A DNA stretch of 64,000 nucleotides from Pseudoxanthomonas composti. GTDB lineage: Bacteria > Pseudomonadota > Gammaproteobacteria > Xanthomonadales > Xanthomonadaceae. Positions 7,466 through 17,851 of this stretch are shown here, one piece after another. Under the pieces are notes generated by a model. The model was not told the origin of the DNA, ran no database searches, and worked only from the letters and a program-made list of their open reading frames with translations. Location of the stretch: the NCBI RefSeq assembly GCF_004122095.1, contig NZ_SAWZ01000007.1:1-64000 (forward strand), in the 5' to 3' direction. A program made the translations under genes and the position numbers. Numbering within the stretch: position 1 is the stretch's first letter; the number at the start of each line of letters is the position of its first letter.

Positions 7466-10400
7466 ATGGGCATGCGGGGCGTCTGCGCGACAGCGCTGGG
7501 GTGGCTGATGCTGGCGCAGGCTGCGCAGGCCGCGGGCGATTCGCTGCCGCCGCGCAGCCAGTGGAAGGCCAGCAGCTCGGCCACCGAGGCCCCGGCCCTG
7601 GCCTCGGCTCATGCCTTCGATGGCGATCCGGCCACGCGCTGGGGCGGGCCGTTCTCGCCCGGGCACTGGCTGCAGCTGGATATCGGCGCACCGGCCGACA
7701 TCGGCGGGGTACGCATCGCCTGGGACGTCAGCCACGCCAACCACTATCTGCTGCAGGCCTCCGACGACGGCCAGGCCTGGCGCACCATCTACACCACCCA
7801 GGACAGCCCAGGAAAGACCGAGTACGTGCTGTTCCCCGCGGTGCGCACCCGCTTCCTGCGGCTGGCCGCGCCGACGCGCACGGCCGACTGGGGCGTGGGC
7901 ATTTTCGAGTTCCAGCCGCTGGCCGCCGGGCAGGCGCCACGCATCGTCGGCCTGGCGGATAAGGGCGAGGCGGCGGCGCTGTGGAGCCCAGGCCCGGCAC
8001 GCCTGCTCGGCAAGCTCGGCCACGGCCAGGGCCTGCAGGTGGATTTCCCGCAGCCGCAGGACGTGGCCGGCCTGCAGGTCAGCTGGGGCCAGGCGCCAGG
8101 CAGCGCGCAAGTGGAGGGGCGCGATGCCTCTGGGCAGTGGACGCCGTTGGCGCAGGAACCGCAGTCCTTCGGCGCGGCCTCCTACCTGGCCGGCGATGCG
8201 CCACGCACCGTCACCGCCCTGCGCCTGCTGACCCACGCGGCCGATGGCAAGCCGCCCAGCGTCACGCGACTGCGCGTGCTGGGCCCCCAGGCGGTCATGA
8301 CGCCGATGAAGCGCTACCAGCTGGCGGCCACCGGCCGGCATGCGGCGTTGTTTCCTTCCTCGCTGCACATGCAGCAGGTGTACTGGACGATGGTCGGCAT
8401 CCCGGCGGGCCGGCAAAAGGCGGTATTCGACGAATACGGCAACCTAGAGGCCTTCAAGGGCGCACCGCTGGTGCAGCCGGTGTGGCGCGACGCCAGCGGC
8501 AAGGCCGCGGCGGCCAACGTGGACACGTCCATCGTCCATCGCCTGCGCGCCGGCTGGATGCCGATGCCGGAGCTGCAATGGTCGCCGCAGCCCGGGCTGG
8601 AGCTGACCAGCAGCGCGATCGCCATCGAACATGCCGATGCAGCGAAGGCTGGCGCGCCGGTGGTACTGGTGCGCCATCGCCTGCGCAATACCGGCGGCAC
8701 GCCGGTCGAAGGCACGCTGTCGCTGCTGACCCGACCGCTGCAGGTCAGCCCGCCGTGGCAGAACGGCGGGCTCTCGCCGATCCGGGAGATCGCCATCGAC
8801 CAGGGCCGCGGCGTCCGCGTGAACGGCCGGCTGCTGTTCCAGAGCGCCGCCGCGCCCGAGCTGCACGGCGTGGCTGCCTTCGGTGCGCATGGCGAGCACG
8901 AGATCACCCGCTTCGCCGCGGACGGCAGCGCGCCGCAGGCGCAGCAGGCCAGCGACCCGCAAGGCCTGGCCGCCGGCCTGCTGGGCTATCGCATCGCGCT
9001 GGCGCCGGGCGCGCAGCGCGACATCGTGCTGGCCTTCGCGCTGGGCAACGAGGTGATCGACGCGGCCACCGTGGAGGCCGCGCGCTGGCCGCCCGCCCCG
9101 ACGCTGGACGTGCAGGCGCTGCTGGGCGAAGGCAACCGGGCCGGCGCGCGCTTCGATGCGCTGGCCGATGCGCTGGCCGCGCAGTGGGAACAGCGACTGG
9201 GCCGGATCGGCCTGTCCCTGCCCGACGCCTCGCTGGTGGACATGCTGCGCGCGCAGGCGGCCTACATGCTGCTCAACCAGAGCGGCCCGGCCATGCAGCC
9301 GGGCCCGCGCAACTACAACCGCTCCTTCATCCGCGATGGGTCGGCCACCGCGGCGGTGCTGCTGCGCATGGGCATGGCCGGCACCGCGCGCGACTACCTG
9401 CACTGGTACAGCGACCACGCCGTGCACGAGGACGGCCTGGTCTCGCCGATCCTCAACGACGATGGCAGCGTCAACACCGGCTTCGGCTCGGACCTGGAGT
9501 ACGACGCTCAGGGCCAGTACCTGTGGCTGGTGGCCGAGGTCGCACGCCTGGATGGCGGGGCGCGCAGCGTGCGCGAATACCAGCCGCAGGTGAACCGCGC
9601 GCTGAAGTTCCTGCAAACCCTGCGCGAACGCACGCTGGTGCCCGGCTACCAGGCCGATCGCCCCATGCCGGAGCGCTTTGCCGGGCTGATCGCCCCGTCG
9701 ATCAGCCATGAGGGCTACTCGGTGCCCACGCATAGCTACTGGGACAATTTTTGGGCCCTGCGCGGCTGGCACGATGGCGCATGGCTGGCCGAGCAGTGGG
9801 GCGATGCGGCCACCGCGCGCTGGGCGCGCGAGCAGTACGCGCTGCTGCGCGATTCGCTGGCCGCCTCGATCCGCACCACCATGCAGTGGAAGGGCATCGA
9901 CACCCTTCCTTCCGACGCCGACCAGGGCGGCAGCGACCCGACCAGCCTCTCCATCGCGCTGGACCCCACCGGCGCGCAGGGCGTGCTGCCGCCCCAAGCG
10001 CTGGCCAACACCTTCGACCGCTACCTGGCCGAGGTGCGCAAGCGCGACACGCCTGGCGCGCTGTATGCCTACACGCCCTACGAGATGCGCAACGTGCTGA
10101 CCTACGTGCACCTGGATCGTCCGGCCGATGCGGAGTTCATGCTGCAGCACGTGGCCGGCGACCGTCGCCCGCGCGCCTGGCAGGAACTGGCCGAGGTGAT
10201 CTACTCGGACAAGCGCCATGCGATCTACCTGGGCGACATGCCGCACACCTGGATCGGCGCCGAGTACGCGCGCAGCGTGTTCGGGATGCTGATGTCCGAA
10301 GGCGACGATGCGCTGTCGCTGCTGCCCGGCACGCCGCCCTCCTGGGTCGCAGGGCCCGGCCTGAAGATCGATGGGCTGCCGACCGCCTATGGCACGCTGG

Positions 10401-10600
10401 CGATGCAGGCGCGGCAGCAGGACCAGCGACTGACCATCACCCTGGGCAAGGGCCTGCGCGCGGACGCCGCGCTCAAGGTGCTCTGGCCCAGTCGCACGCG
10501 GCCGACTTCGGTCATCGTCGATGGCAAGCCGATGCGCGACTTCGATGCGCGCGGCATCAGCGTGCCGCGGCCGTTTCGCAGCCTGACCGCGCAATGGTGA
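7466..10600 (+). CDS. Large secreted discoidin (F5/8C) domain protein with glycosidase-like C-terminus
   Basis: The 1044-residue product begins with a signal peptide (MGMRGVCATALGWLMLAQAAQA). Residues about 28-150 form an F5/8 type C (CBM32-like) carbohydrate-binding domain: WKASSSATEA, HAFDGDPATRWGG, WLQLDIG and TRFLRLAAPTRT are its usual landmarks. A second beta-rich stretch covers about 165-275. From about residue 592 the sequence looks like an (alpha/alpha)6 toroid of the glycosidase type (NYNRSFIRDGSATAAVLLRMG, SPILNDDGSVNTGFGSDLEYDAQGQYLWLV, THSYWDNFWALRGW, PYEMRNVLTYVHL). The acidic Asp/Glu residues there are catalytic candidates, but I cannot name the GH family. It probably acts outside or in the periplasm on a glycan. 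No cytoplasmic partner is adjacent. Confidence 0.75.
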   Translation: MGMRGVCATALGWLMLAQAAQAAGDSLPPRSQWKASSSATEAPALASAHAFDGDPATRWGGPFSPGHWLQLDIGAPADIGGVRIAWDVSHANHYLLQASDDGQAWRTIYTTQDSPGKTEYVLFPAVRTRFLRLAAPTRTADWGVGIFEFQPLAAGQAPRIVGLADKGEAAALWSPGPARLLGKLGHGQGLQVDFPQPQDVAGLQVSWGQAPGSAQVEGRDASGQWTPLAQEPQSFGAASYLAGDAPRTVTALRLLTHAADGKPPSVTRLRVLGPQAVMTPMKRYQLAATGRHAALFPSSLHMQQVYWTMVGIPAGRQKAVFDEYGNLEAFKGAPLVQPVWRDASGKAAAANVDTSIVHRLRAGWMPMPELQWSPQPGLELTSSAIAIEHADAAKAGAPVVLVRHRLRNTGGTPVEGTLSLLTRPLQVSPPWQNGGLSPIREIAIDQGRGVRVNGRLLFQSAAAPELHGVAAFGAHGEHEITRFAADGSAPQAQQASDPQGLAAGLLGYRIALAPGAQRDIVLAFALGNEVIDAATVEAARWPPAPTLDVQALLGEGNRAGARFDALADALAAQWEQRLGRIGLSLPDASLVDMLRAQAAYMLLNQSGPAMQPGPRNYNRSFIRDGSATAAVLLRMGMAGTARDYLHWYSDHAVHEDGLVSPILNDDGSVNTGFGSDLEYDAQGQYLWLVAEVARLDGGARSVREYQPQVNRALKFLQTLRERTLVPGYQADRPMPERFAGLIAPSISHEGYSVPTHSYWDNFWALRGWHDGAWLAEQWGDAATARWAREQYALLRDSLAASIRTTMQWKGIDTLPSDADQGGSDPTSLSIALDPTGAQGVLPPQALANTFDRYLAEVRKRDTPGALYAYTPYEMRNVLTYVHLDRPADAEFMLQHVAGDRRPRAWQELAEVIYSDKRHAIYLGDMPHTWIGAEYARSVFGMLMSEGDDALSLLPGTPPSWVAGPGLKIDGLPTAYGTLAMQARQQDQRLTITLGKGLRADAALKVLWPSRTRPTSVIVDGKPMRDFDARGISVPRPFRSLTAQW

Positions 10601-10698
10601 GCGCGTGCTTGCAGCAGCCAGCGCTCGCACCAGGCGCTGCTGTCAACGATGGGTTGCGTCGTCTGGACCAGACTCTATTCCCGGCGACTGCGCCTTCA

Positions 10699-10768
10699 TG
10701 TGGGAGCCAATTCAGCGGCGGCGGGGCTTGCTTGGGAAAGCCCCTTCGCGGCTGAAGCCACTCCCACA
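10699..10768. repeat. Palindromic intergenic repeat, copy 1 of the 10.7-11.5 kb cluster
   Basis: TGTGGGAG at the left edge pairs with CTCCCACA at the right edge. Inside, GGGGCTTGC... and ...CCCCTTCGCGGCTGAAGCC form the nested arms. The same element recurs at 10950 and 11213 inside the tandem compound repeats. Confidence 0.75.
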
Positions 10769-10786
10769 ACAGGGTCCGAGGCCCCG

Positions 10787-11462
10787 GTAGGGTGGACAAC
10801 GCGAAGCTTGTCCACCGAGGCAGGTGCCGCCAGATCACGCAGGCGCCGCGGGCGCGACTCTTCCGTTGGCGTGGTCACATATCCGCTTTGTTCGATTCGC
10901 GGCGATGGTGGATGGAGGAGCGTCATCCACCCTACGGCCTGCTTCTTGATGTGGAGCCGATTCATCGGCGAAGGGTCTTGCTCGGGGGCGCCCCTTCGCG
11001 GCTGAAGCCGCTCCCACGGAAGCGCCAAAGACCAGCGTAGGGTGGACAAGGCGAAGCTTGTCCACCAAGGCAGGCTCGGCGAGATCATGCAGGCGCCGTG
11101 CGCGTGCGGATCCTGCGCTTGCGCGGGTCGCACGCCTCCACACATCCGCTTTGTTCGATTCGCTGCGATGGTGGATGGAAGAGCGTCATCCACCCTACGG
11201 CCTGCTTCTTCATGTGGGACCCGATTCATCGGCGAAGGGGCTTGCTCGGGAGCGCCCCTTCGCGGCTGAAGCCGCTCTCACCAAAGGGCCAGAGGCCCGC
11301 GTAGGGTGGACAACGCGAGGCTTGTCCATCAAGGCAGGCGTCGCGAGAGCACGCAGGCGCCGTTCGCGTGCGGATCCTCCGCTTGCGCAGGTCCCTCCAC
11401 ATATCCGCTTTGTTCGATTTGCGGCGATGGTGGATGTAAGAGCGTCATCCACCCTACGGGAG
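10787..11462. repeat. Tandem compound repeat, 2.6 copies of a ~250-264 bp unit
   Basis: Units begin with GTAGGGTGGACAA at 10787, 11037 and 11301, so the spacing is 250 and 264 bp. Each unit holds, in order: GGTGGACAA...TTGTCCA(C/T)C inverted arms; a diverged spacer with ATCCGCTTTGTTCGAT; GGTGGATG...CATCCACCCTAC inverted arms; and the GTGGGAGC-type palindrome (10950-11017, 11213-11282). The third unit stops after CATCCACCCTACGG near 11460. A single GTGGGAGC palindrome (10699-10768) precedes the first unit, as if the array started half a unit earlier. No open frame here is credible as a gene. The whole gap from 10601 to 11498 is taken up by this array and about 90 bases of plain sequence. Confidence 0.85.
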
Positions 11463-11498
11463 GATGACGCGCGGTTGTCTACCGGGGCTTGGTGCGCG

Positions 11499-11777
11499 TC
11501 AGGGCAGGTCGCACTTGAGCTTGGCGTCCACGTAGTGCGGCTTGGGGACGTCGGGGTTGGTGCTGGTCCGCTCGAACACGACCTCGAACGACGCCGGGTC
11601 CGGCTTGCCCTTGCGGTCGGTGCAGGCGTCCTGCAGCTTCTTGCGGGCCTCGCTGACGGCCGCGTCCTTGGTGGCGCCCTCTGCGCTGTTGGTGAGGTTG
11701 ACCACTTCGGCCTGCGCCAGCGGGCTCAGCAGCATCAGGCCCACGGCCAGCATCGGTGCGTGCATCGTCTTGATCAT
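11499..11777 (-). CDS. Small secreted hypothetical protein
   Basis: The 92-residue product has a signal peptide (MIKTMHAPMLAVGLMLLSPLAQA) and a mature part of about 69 residues with two cysteines (DACTDRKG and KLKCDLP) that could form a disulfide in the periplasm. Its helix SEARKKLQDAC and strand ASFEVVFERTS suggest a small alpha/beta fold. I recognise no named family. The start is supported by an AAGGAGATG ribosome site just upstream. It is downstream of glycerol kinase on the same strand by 130 bp, with no strong terminator between. Confidence 0.65.
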   Translation of the reverse strand: MIKTMHAPMLAVGLMLLSPLAQAEVVNLTNSAEGATKDAAVSEARKKLQDACTDRKGKPDPASFEVVFERTSTNPDVPKPHYVDAKLKCDLP

Positions 11778-11907
11778 GCGTCCATCTCCTTGAGGTCTGT
11801 ATGGCCCGGCGCGGCGCGCATGCCTGCGCGCCACACGCCGCCATGGCGTGCTCGCCGGCCACAGTGTGATTCCGGCCTTGGCAAGGCCGGGTCAAGGCGC
11901 GCGGAGG

Positions 11908-13422
<1,515 letters not shown>

Positions 13423-13635
13423 CTACGGGTGCGGCGCCCCAGGCGCGACAGGCTGGATGCACGGGACTGAACCTGCCGTCAGCGCCTGCGCAAGCCGGCC
13501 CGGCGCCGGTGGCGACAGGCGCCAGCAGCTGGTGCCGGGATGGCGCGGAGCAAGCTTGCCGGCTGCTCGCCGCCTGTGCACGCCGCCATGCGGCGCGTCA
13601 TGGATGATGGACATCCCCACCGACGCCGCCAGGGA

Positions 13636-14739
13636 ATGACGATGCGCCTGCTGTTGGCCAGCCTGCTGACCATGCTCGGATCGCTCGCGCTGCCAGCGCA
13701 CGCAGGCGATGTCTGCCCGCAGCTGCGCACGCAGACCGCCGCGCCCGATCCCGCCACGCGCATCGCCGCCGTGGCCTGCAACGAGCATCTGCTCTGGTAC
13801 CGGCCCTTCATCGACCGCCAGGGCCGCCTGGCCCGGGCGCAGGTCATGGAAGCGGAGGACACGCTGCTGGAGGACCAAGCCACCCCGGCGTGGCAGCGGG
13901 TGGCGCTGTACTGGCGCGAGACCGGACTGCTGTCGCGACTTGGCGTGGGCGATACCGACAGCTGCCTGGCCGCGCCGCTGGATCCTGCGATGGCGCCGCG
14001 CTGCCGCAGCTTCGTGGTGGACTACGCCTGGTCGGCGGCCTTCGTGTCCTGGACGATGCAACGGGCAGGCGTGCCCGGCTTCCGGCTGTCGGCCAGCCAC
14101 ATGGACTATGTGCGCGATGCCTTTCGCGCGCCCGAGCGCAGCCCGTTCCTGCCGGTGGATCCTGCCCTGGCCACACCGGCCCAGGGCGACCTGCTCTGCC
14201 ATGTGCGCGGCAGTGGCGATGCGCTGGGCTTTACCGGCCTGCAGCGCATCGCCAAGGGGCGCGATGGCCTGAGCATGCACTGCGACATCGTGGTGGCGGC
14301 CAATCCAGGCGGCGACAGCACCGCGTATCTGGTTGGCGGCAACGTGCAGCAGGCGGTGACGATGCGGTTGCTGCCGCTCAACCGCAAAGGCGCGTTCTGG
14401 GGGCTGCTCCAGCGCAACAGCGGCGGTGCGCCGTGCACGCCCGACAACGAGGCCGCATGCAACTTCAACCGGCAGGACTGGGCGGTGCTGCTGAAGCTGA
14501 AACCGGCCGCGGAGTTGGCCCGGCTGCAAGGCACGTCCTCAGCTCCGGAGTCGACGCCGACCCCGCCGGAACACAATGATGGCGATCCGGTGCTTCCGCA
14601 GGCGCCGGTGCCGTCGACGGGCCGCTGCTGCGTGCAATGCGTGGTCGGTGGCGGCGTACCGCGCTGCCCGGCTGCGCCATCGGCGACACCAGCACCGCCT
14701 GCACCTGTGCCCGAAACTCAGGCTCCGCCGCAGCCCTGA
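13636..14739 (+). CDS. DUF2272 domain-containing secreted protein
   Basis: This 367-residue protein has a signal peptide (MTMRLLLASLLTMLGSLALPAHA). Residues about 70-300 match the DUF2272 family, a papain/NlpC-like fold: VDYAWSAAFVSWTMQRAGV contains the fold-typical helix (with Ser/Ala where a Cys would be catalytic), then HMDYVRDAF, PAQGDLLCHVR, and MHCDIVVAANPGG with the conserved His. The tail (about 310-367) is Pro-rich and has an unusual Cys cluster, RCCVQCVVGGG...RC. Function is not established for the family. The ATG at 13636 was taken over upstream in-frame starts because it puts the signal peptide first. Confidence 0.75.
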   Translation: MTMRLLLASLLTMLGSLALPAHAGDVCPQLRTQTAAPDPATRIAAVACNEHLLWYRPFIDRQGRLARAQVMEAEDTLLEDQATPAWQRVALYWRETGLLSRLGVGDTDSCLAAPLDPAMAPRCRSFVVDYAWSAAFVSWTMQRAGVPGFRLSASHMDYVRDAFRAPERSPFLPVDPALATPAQGDLLCHVRGSGDALGFTGLQRIAKGRDGLSMHCDIVVAANPGGDSTAYLVGGNVQQAVTMRLLPLNRKGAFWGLLQRNSGGAPCTPDNEAACNFNRQDWAVLLKLKPAAELARLQGTSSAPESTPTPPEHNDGDPVLPQAPVPSTGRCCVQCVVGGGVPRCPAAPSATPAPPAPVPETQAPPQP

Positions 14740-14812
14740 ACCGCGCGGCGCGGGGCAAGTGCGCGCCGCTCATCCAGGCACGGCGTGGGGCGCGGCGGAC
14801 CCGCCTGTCGCG

Positions 14813-15850
14813 TCATTCGCTCTCCACCCCGGCCAGGTCCATCACCCAACGTGGCACCACCGGCTCACCGGCGTAGAAATCCTTGGGCCGGTGTTCGGCC
14901 ATGGCCCAGCGGTGCAGCCAGCTCACGCCGTAGCGGCCGGTATAGCCATCGGGCCGCCGGTAGGCCGGGTCCTGCATCGCCTGGTCCAGGGTGATGAAGC
15001 GATAGCCGCGTCGCCGCGTGGCCGCCACCAGGTCGGCGTAGCTGACGGCATTGAGTTCGTTGGCGTGCAGCAGCCAGGTCTGGGCGACATTGCGGCCCAG
15101 CAGCTTGATCGACTGCTGCTCGAAGTAGTCCAGCTTGTTGAGCATGTAGGGCACATAGCCCTTGCGCAGCCGCAGCAGGGTGGCCTGCCGTTCCGGCCCT
15201 GGCGGCTGCGACTCCAGCACGCGCGCATAGGCGAAGGCCCAGACCCATTCGCCGTTGTCCACCGTGACCGGCGCGATGGCATAGCCGTGCGCGGACAGGA
15301 AATCGCGTAGCTGCGCGCGCAGCTCCGGCGTGGTGCCGGCCTGCAGGTAGGGGTGACGGAACCAGCGCGGCGTCCTGCCATATTCGGCCAGCAGCGGACG
15401 CAACACGTGTTCGCCACGCAGGATCTGCTGCTGGTACTCGGCCAGCGGGGTCTGGCTCAGCCCGACGTGGCCCCAGGTATGGTTGCCCAGGTCGAACCCG
15501 GCCTCCAGCCAGTCGCGCAGCATCGCCACCCGCTCGGGCGGCACTGTGCCTTGGGTCGCCGGCAGCGCCTGGCCCGCGGCGGCGCCCTGCAACTTGCCCT
15601 CGTTGACGAAGCCGGTCACCGGCACGCCCGCCTGCCTGAGCTGTTGCATGAGTTGCCGATGCCAATCTCCCAACTGGTCGGGCGGGGTCTTGTCGATGCG
15701 TTGCCAGGGCAGATCGTCGATGGTCACCGCGATGCGCCGGTCTGGCACGGGGGCAGCTGTCTGCGCCTGCACCCCCGTCAGCGCGGCCAGGCCCATCCAC
15801 ACCGCGCACGCCCGTGCCCACCCGCGCCAATGCCTCATGTCCAACCTCAT
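14813..15850 (-). CDS. Secreted polysaccharide deacetylase family protein
   Basis: The 345-residue product has an N-terminal signal (ending near TGVQAQ) and a NodB-type deacetylase domain. The catalytic Asp is in IAVTIDDLPW, the metal-binding His pair in GNHTWGHVGLS, and a downstream RWFRHPYLQAG motif supplies the conserved Arg. The C-terminal third (WLLHANELN) carries the late His motif. The family removes N- or O-acetyl groups from glycans such as chitin oligomers or peptidoglycan; the substrate is unknown. ATG 15850 was chosen; the ATG at 15838 is also possible. It converges with the DUF2272 gene and diverges from the EAL gene. Confidence 0.85.
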   Translation of the reverse strand: MRLDMRHWRGWARACAVWMGLAALTGVQAQTAAPVPDRRIAVTIDDLPWQRIDKTPPDQLGDWHRQLMQQLRQAGVPVTGFVNEGKLQGAAAGQALPATQGTVPPERVAMLRDWLEAGFDLGNHTWGHVGLSQTPLAEYQQQILRGEHVLRPLLAEYGRTPRWFRHPYLQAGTTPELRAQLRDFLSAHGYAIAPVTVDNGEWVWAFAYARVLESQPPGPERQATLLRLRKGYVPYMLNKLDYFEQQSIKLLGRNVAQTWLLHANELNAVSYADLVAATRRRGYRFITLDQAMQDPAYRRPDGYTGRYGVSWLHRWAMAEHRPKDFYAGEPVVPRWVMDLAGVESE

Positions 15851-15950
15851 CGAGAAAGGGCGCCAGCTTAGCCGGACCGACCTGGCCACAATCTTTCACG
15901 GGACATTCACAAGCATGACGCGCCTCCCAGCGTGGGCCGCGGCGGCTTGT

Positions 15951-15956
15951 TATAAA
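15951..15956 (+). promoter_or_regulatory. Possible -10 box of the CSS-EAL gene
   Basis: TATAAA sits 20 nt before the start codon in otherwise GC-rich DNA, within TTGTTATAAATTCGATACGC. A convincing -35 hexamer is not visible, so this is only a candidate. Confidence 0.3.
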
Positions 15957-15975
15957 TTCGATACGCATCGCAGGA

Positions 15976-17598
15976 ATGCCCCCGTTGGCTCGCACACGCG
16001 TCATTTTCTTTGCCACGGTGATGATCGGGCTGGCGATCGCCTTGCCGCTTGCGGCGCTGTTCTACGGCGCCTGGCAGCTTTCGGTGCGCGAGGAACAGGA
16101 CCGCCTGTCCGAGATCGCCGGATCGACCCTGGCACGAACCCAGCTGGTCTATCAGGAAGTCGTCCAGACCCTGCACCAGAGCGATGCCGCCGGGTTGGCC
16201 GCGTGCTCGCAGGACCACATCGCGCGGATGCGTGCACTGACCCTGAGCAACATCTCGGTGGAGGAGCTGGGCTACTTCCAGCAGCGCCGCCTGAAGTGCA
16301 CGTCCTGGGGCGTGGTGGAAGGCGAGGTGCGCCAGCCGCGTGCGCACTTCACCACCCGCGAGGGTGTCAGGCTCAACCTGCACGTGCGGCCCATCGTCAG
16401 CACCGGCAACGTGATGATCGCCATGCAGGCCGGCGCCCACAACGCCCTGGTGGATCCGGCGCGACTGGTGGACGTCTTGGTGGACCCCAGCCTGTCGCTG
16501 ACGGTGGCTACCCGCGACGGCCAGATCATGGCCCAGCGCCACGCCCCGGACCCTGACCTGCTGGCGCGCGTGCTGGCGCGGGACGGTGCCGGGCGCGAGG
16601 AGGACAGCTTCTACGCCGTCGCCCGCGCGGGCGACTGGGTCGCCGTGGCGACCGAGCCGCGCACGCAGACCCTGCAGCACCTGCGGCGCGAGCAGCTGTT
16701 GCTGCTGCCGTTTGCGCTGCTGCTGACGCTGATCATGATCGGCGGCATCGTCTGGGTGTCGCGACGGCGGTTGTCGCCGCGCGGCGAGCTGGCCATCGCC
16801 GTGGGCAAGCGCGAGTTCGTCGTGCACTACCAGCCGGTCATCCACCTGCCCACCGGCGCCTGCGTCGGCGCCGAGGCGCTGGTGCGCTGGCGCCGCCCGG
16901 ATGGCTCGCTGGTGCGGCCGGACCTGTTCATCCCTCTGGCCGAGGACAGCGGGCTGATCAAGCCGATCACCGACCAGGTCATCGACAGCGTCCTGGACGA
17001 ACTGGGCCCCACGCTGGCAGCCGATGCGACGATGCACGTGGCGATCAACCTGTGCGCCGACGACATCCGCACCGGGCGCGCGGTGCGCGTCATCGCGCGC
17101 AAGCTGGAAGGCAAGGAGCTGCAAGCGGGCCAGCTGCTGCTGGAAGCCACCGAGCGTGGCTTCATCGACGTGGAGGCCGCGCGCACCACCATCGGCCAGG
17201 CGCGCGCGGCCGGGCATTCGCTGGCCATCGACGACTTCGGCACCGGCTACTCCAGCCTGCAGTACCTGCAGTCGCTACCACTGGATGCGCTGAAGATCGA
17301 CAAGAGTTTCGTGGAGACCATCGGCCTGGACAGCGCCACCAGCTCGGTGACCGACCACATCATCAGCATGGCCCGCGCCCTGGGCCTGCTGCTGATCGCC
17401 GAGGGCGTGGAAACCCAGGCGCAGGCCGACTACCTGCGCGCGCGTGGGGTGGATTTCGCCCAGGGCTGGCTGTTCGCCAAGGCCATGCCGGCAGCGGACT
17501 TCCTGGCCTTCCACCAGCAGCGCAGGGCGCAGTTTGGCGCCTGCCCCTCGCGCATCCAGCGCCGGTGGCCGGCGGACGAGCAGGACCGGGAAATTTAG
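15976..17598 (+). CDS. CSS-motif EAL-domain cyclic di-GMP phosphodiesterase
   Basis: The 540-residue inner-membrane protein has a transmembrane helix at about 9-31, a periplasmic CSS-type sensor, a second helix at about 237-257, and a cytoplasmic EAL domain at about 265-515. The sensor cysteines are C77 (AACSQDH) and C108 (KCTSWG); in E. coli relatives such as PdeC, periplasmic disulfide formation between them restrains the enzyme. The EAL domain keeps its signatures: GAEALVRWRRP, NLCADDI, LEATERGFID, IDDFGTGYSSLQYL and IAEGVETQAQ. It should hydrolyse c-di-GMP to pGpG in response to redox state. The INLCADD segment has a Cys where most family members have Ser. Confidence 0.9.
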   Translation: MPPLARTRVIFFATVMIGLAIALPLAALFYGAWQLSVREEQDRLSEIAGSTLARTQLVYQEVVQTLHQSDAAGLAACSQDHIARMRALTLSNISVEELGYFQQRRLKCTSWGVVEGEVRQPRAHFTTREGVRLNLHVRPIVSTGNVMIAMQAGAHNALVDPARLVDVLVDPSLSLTVATRDGQIMAQRHAPDPDLLARVLARDGAGREEDSFYAVARAGDWVAVATEPRTQTLQHLRREQLLLLPFALLLTLIMIGGIVWVSRRRLSPRGELAIAVGKREFVVHYQPVIHLPTGACVGAEALVRWRRPDGSLVRPDLFIPLAEDSGLIKPITDQVIDSVLDELGPTLAADATMHVAINLCADDIRTGRAVRVIARKLEGKELQAGQLLLEATERGFIDVEAARTTIGQARAAGHSLAIDDFGTGYSSLQYLQSLPLDALKIDKSFVETIGLDSATSSVTDHIISMARALGLLLIAEGVETQAQADYLRARGVDFAQGWLFAKAMPAADFLAFHQQRRAQFGACPSRIQRRWPADEQDREI

Positions 17599-17851
17599 CG
17601 CGCGTCATCAGCATGCGTTGTCTGCCTGCGCCGCGAGCATGCCGGCCGCGCTGGTCGCATCGTGGTTGCGCGTGGCTTTCGGGGCACCTCGAACCATCCC
17701 GACTTCTTCCATGAGAGCGACTAACGCGGCCCCGGGGCATCGGCGGCATAACGGCGCGGCTGGGCGCGCCATCGCGGCTGATGGGCCTGAACACTTCGAG
17801 ACGCTCCCTCAGCGCAGACGATCACCAGTTGTCCCGGCATCGGCAGCCGCA

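Noticed and set aside
8444-10630. 728-residue - strand open frame inside the discoidin-protein gene
   Set aside because: It is antisense to a well-supported gene and its translation is Arg/Gly/Gln-rich with no domain pattern.
15951-15956. Complete sigma-70 promoter for the EAL gene
   Set aside because: Only the TATAAA box is credible; no -35 partner at 16-18 bp, so it is listed only as a weak candidate.
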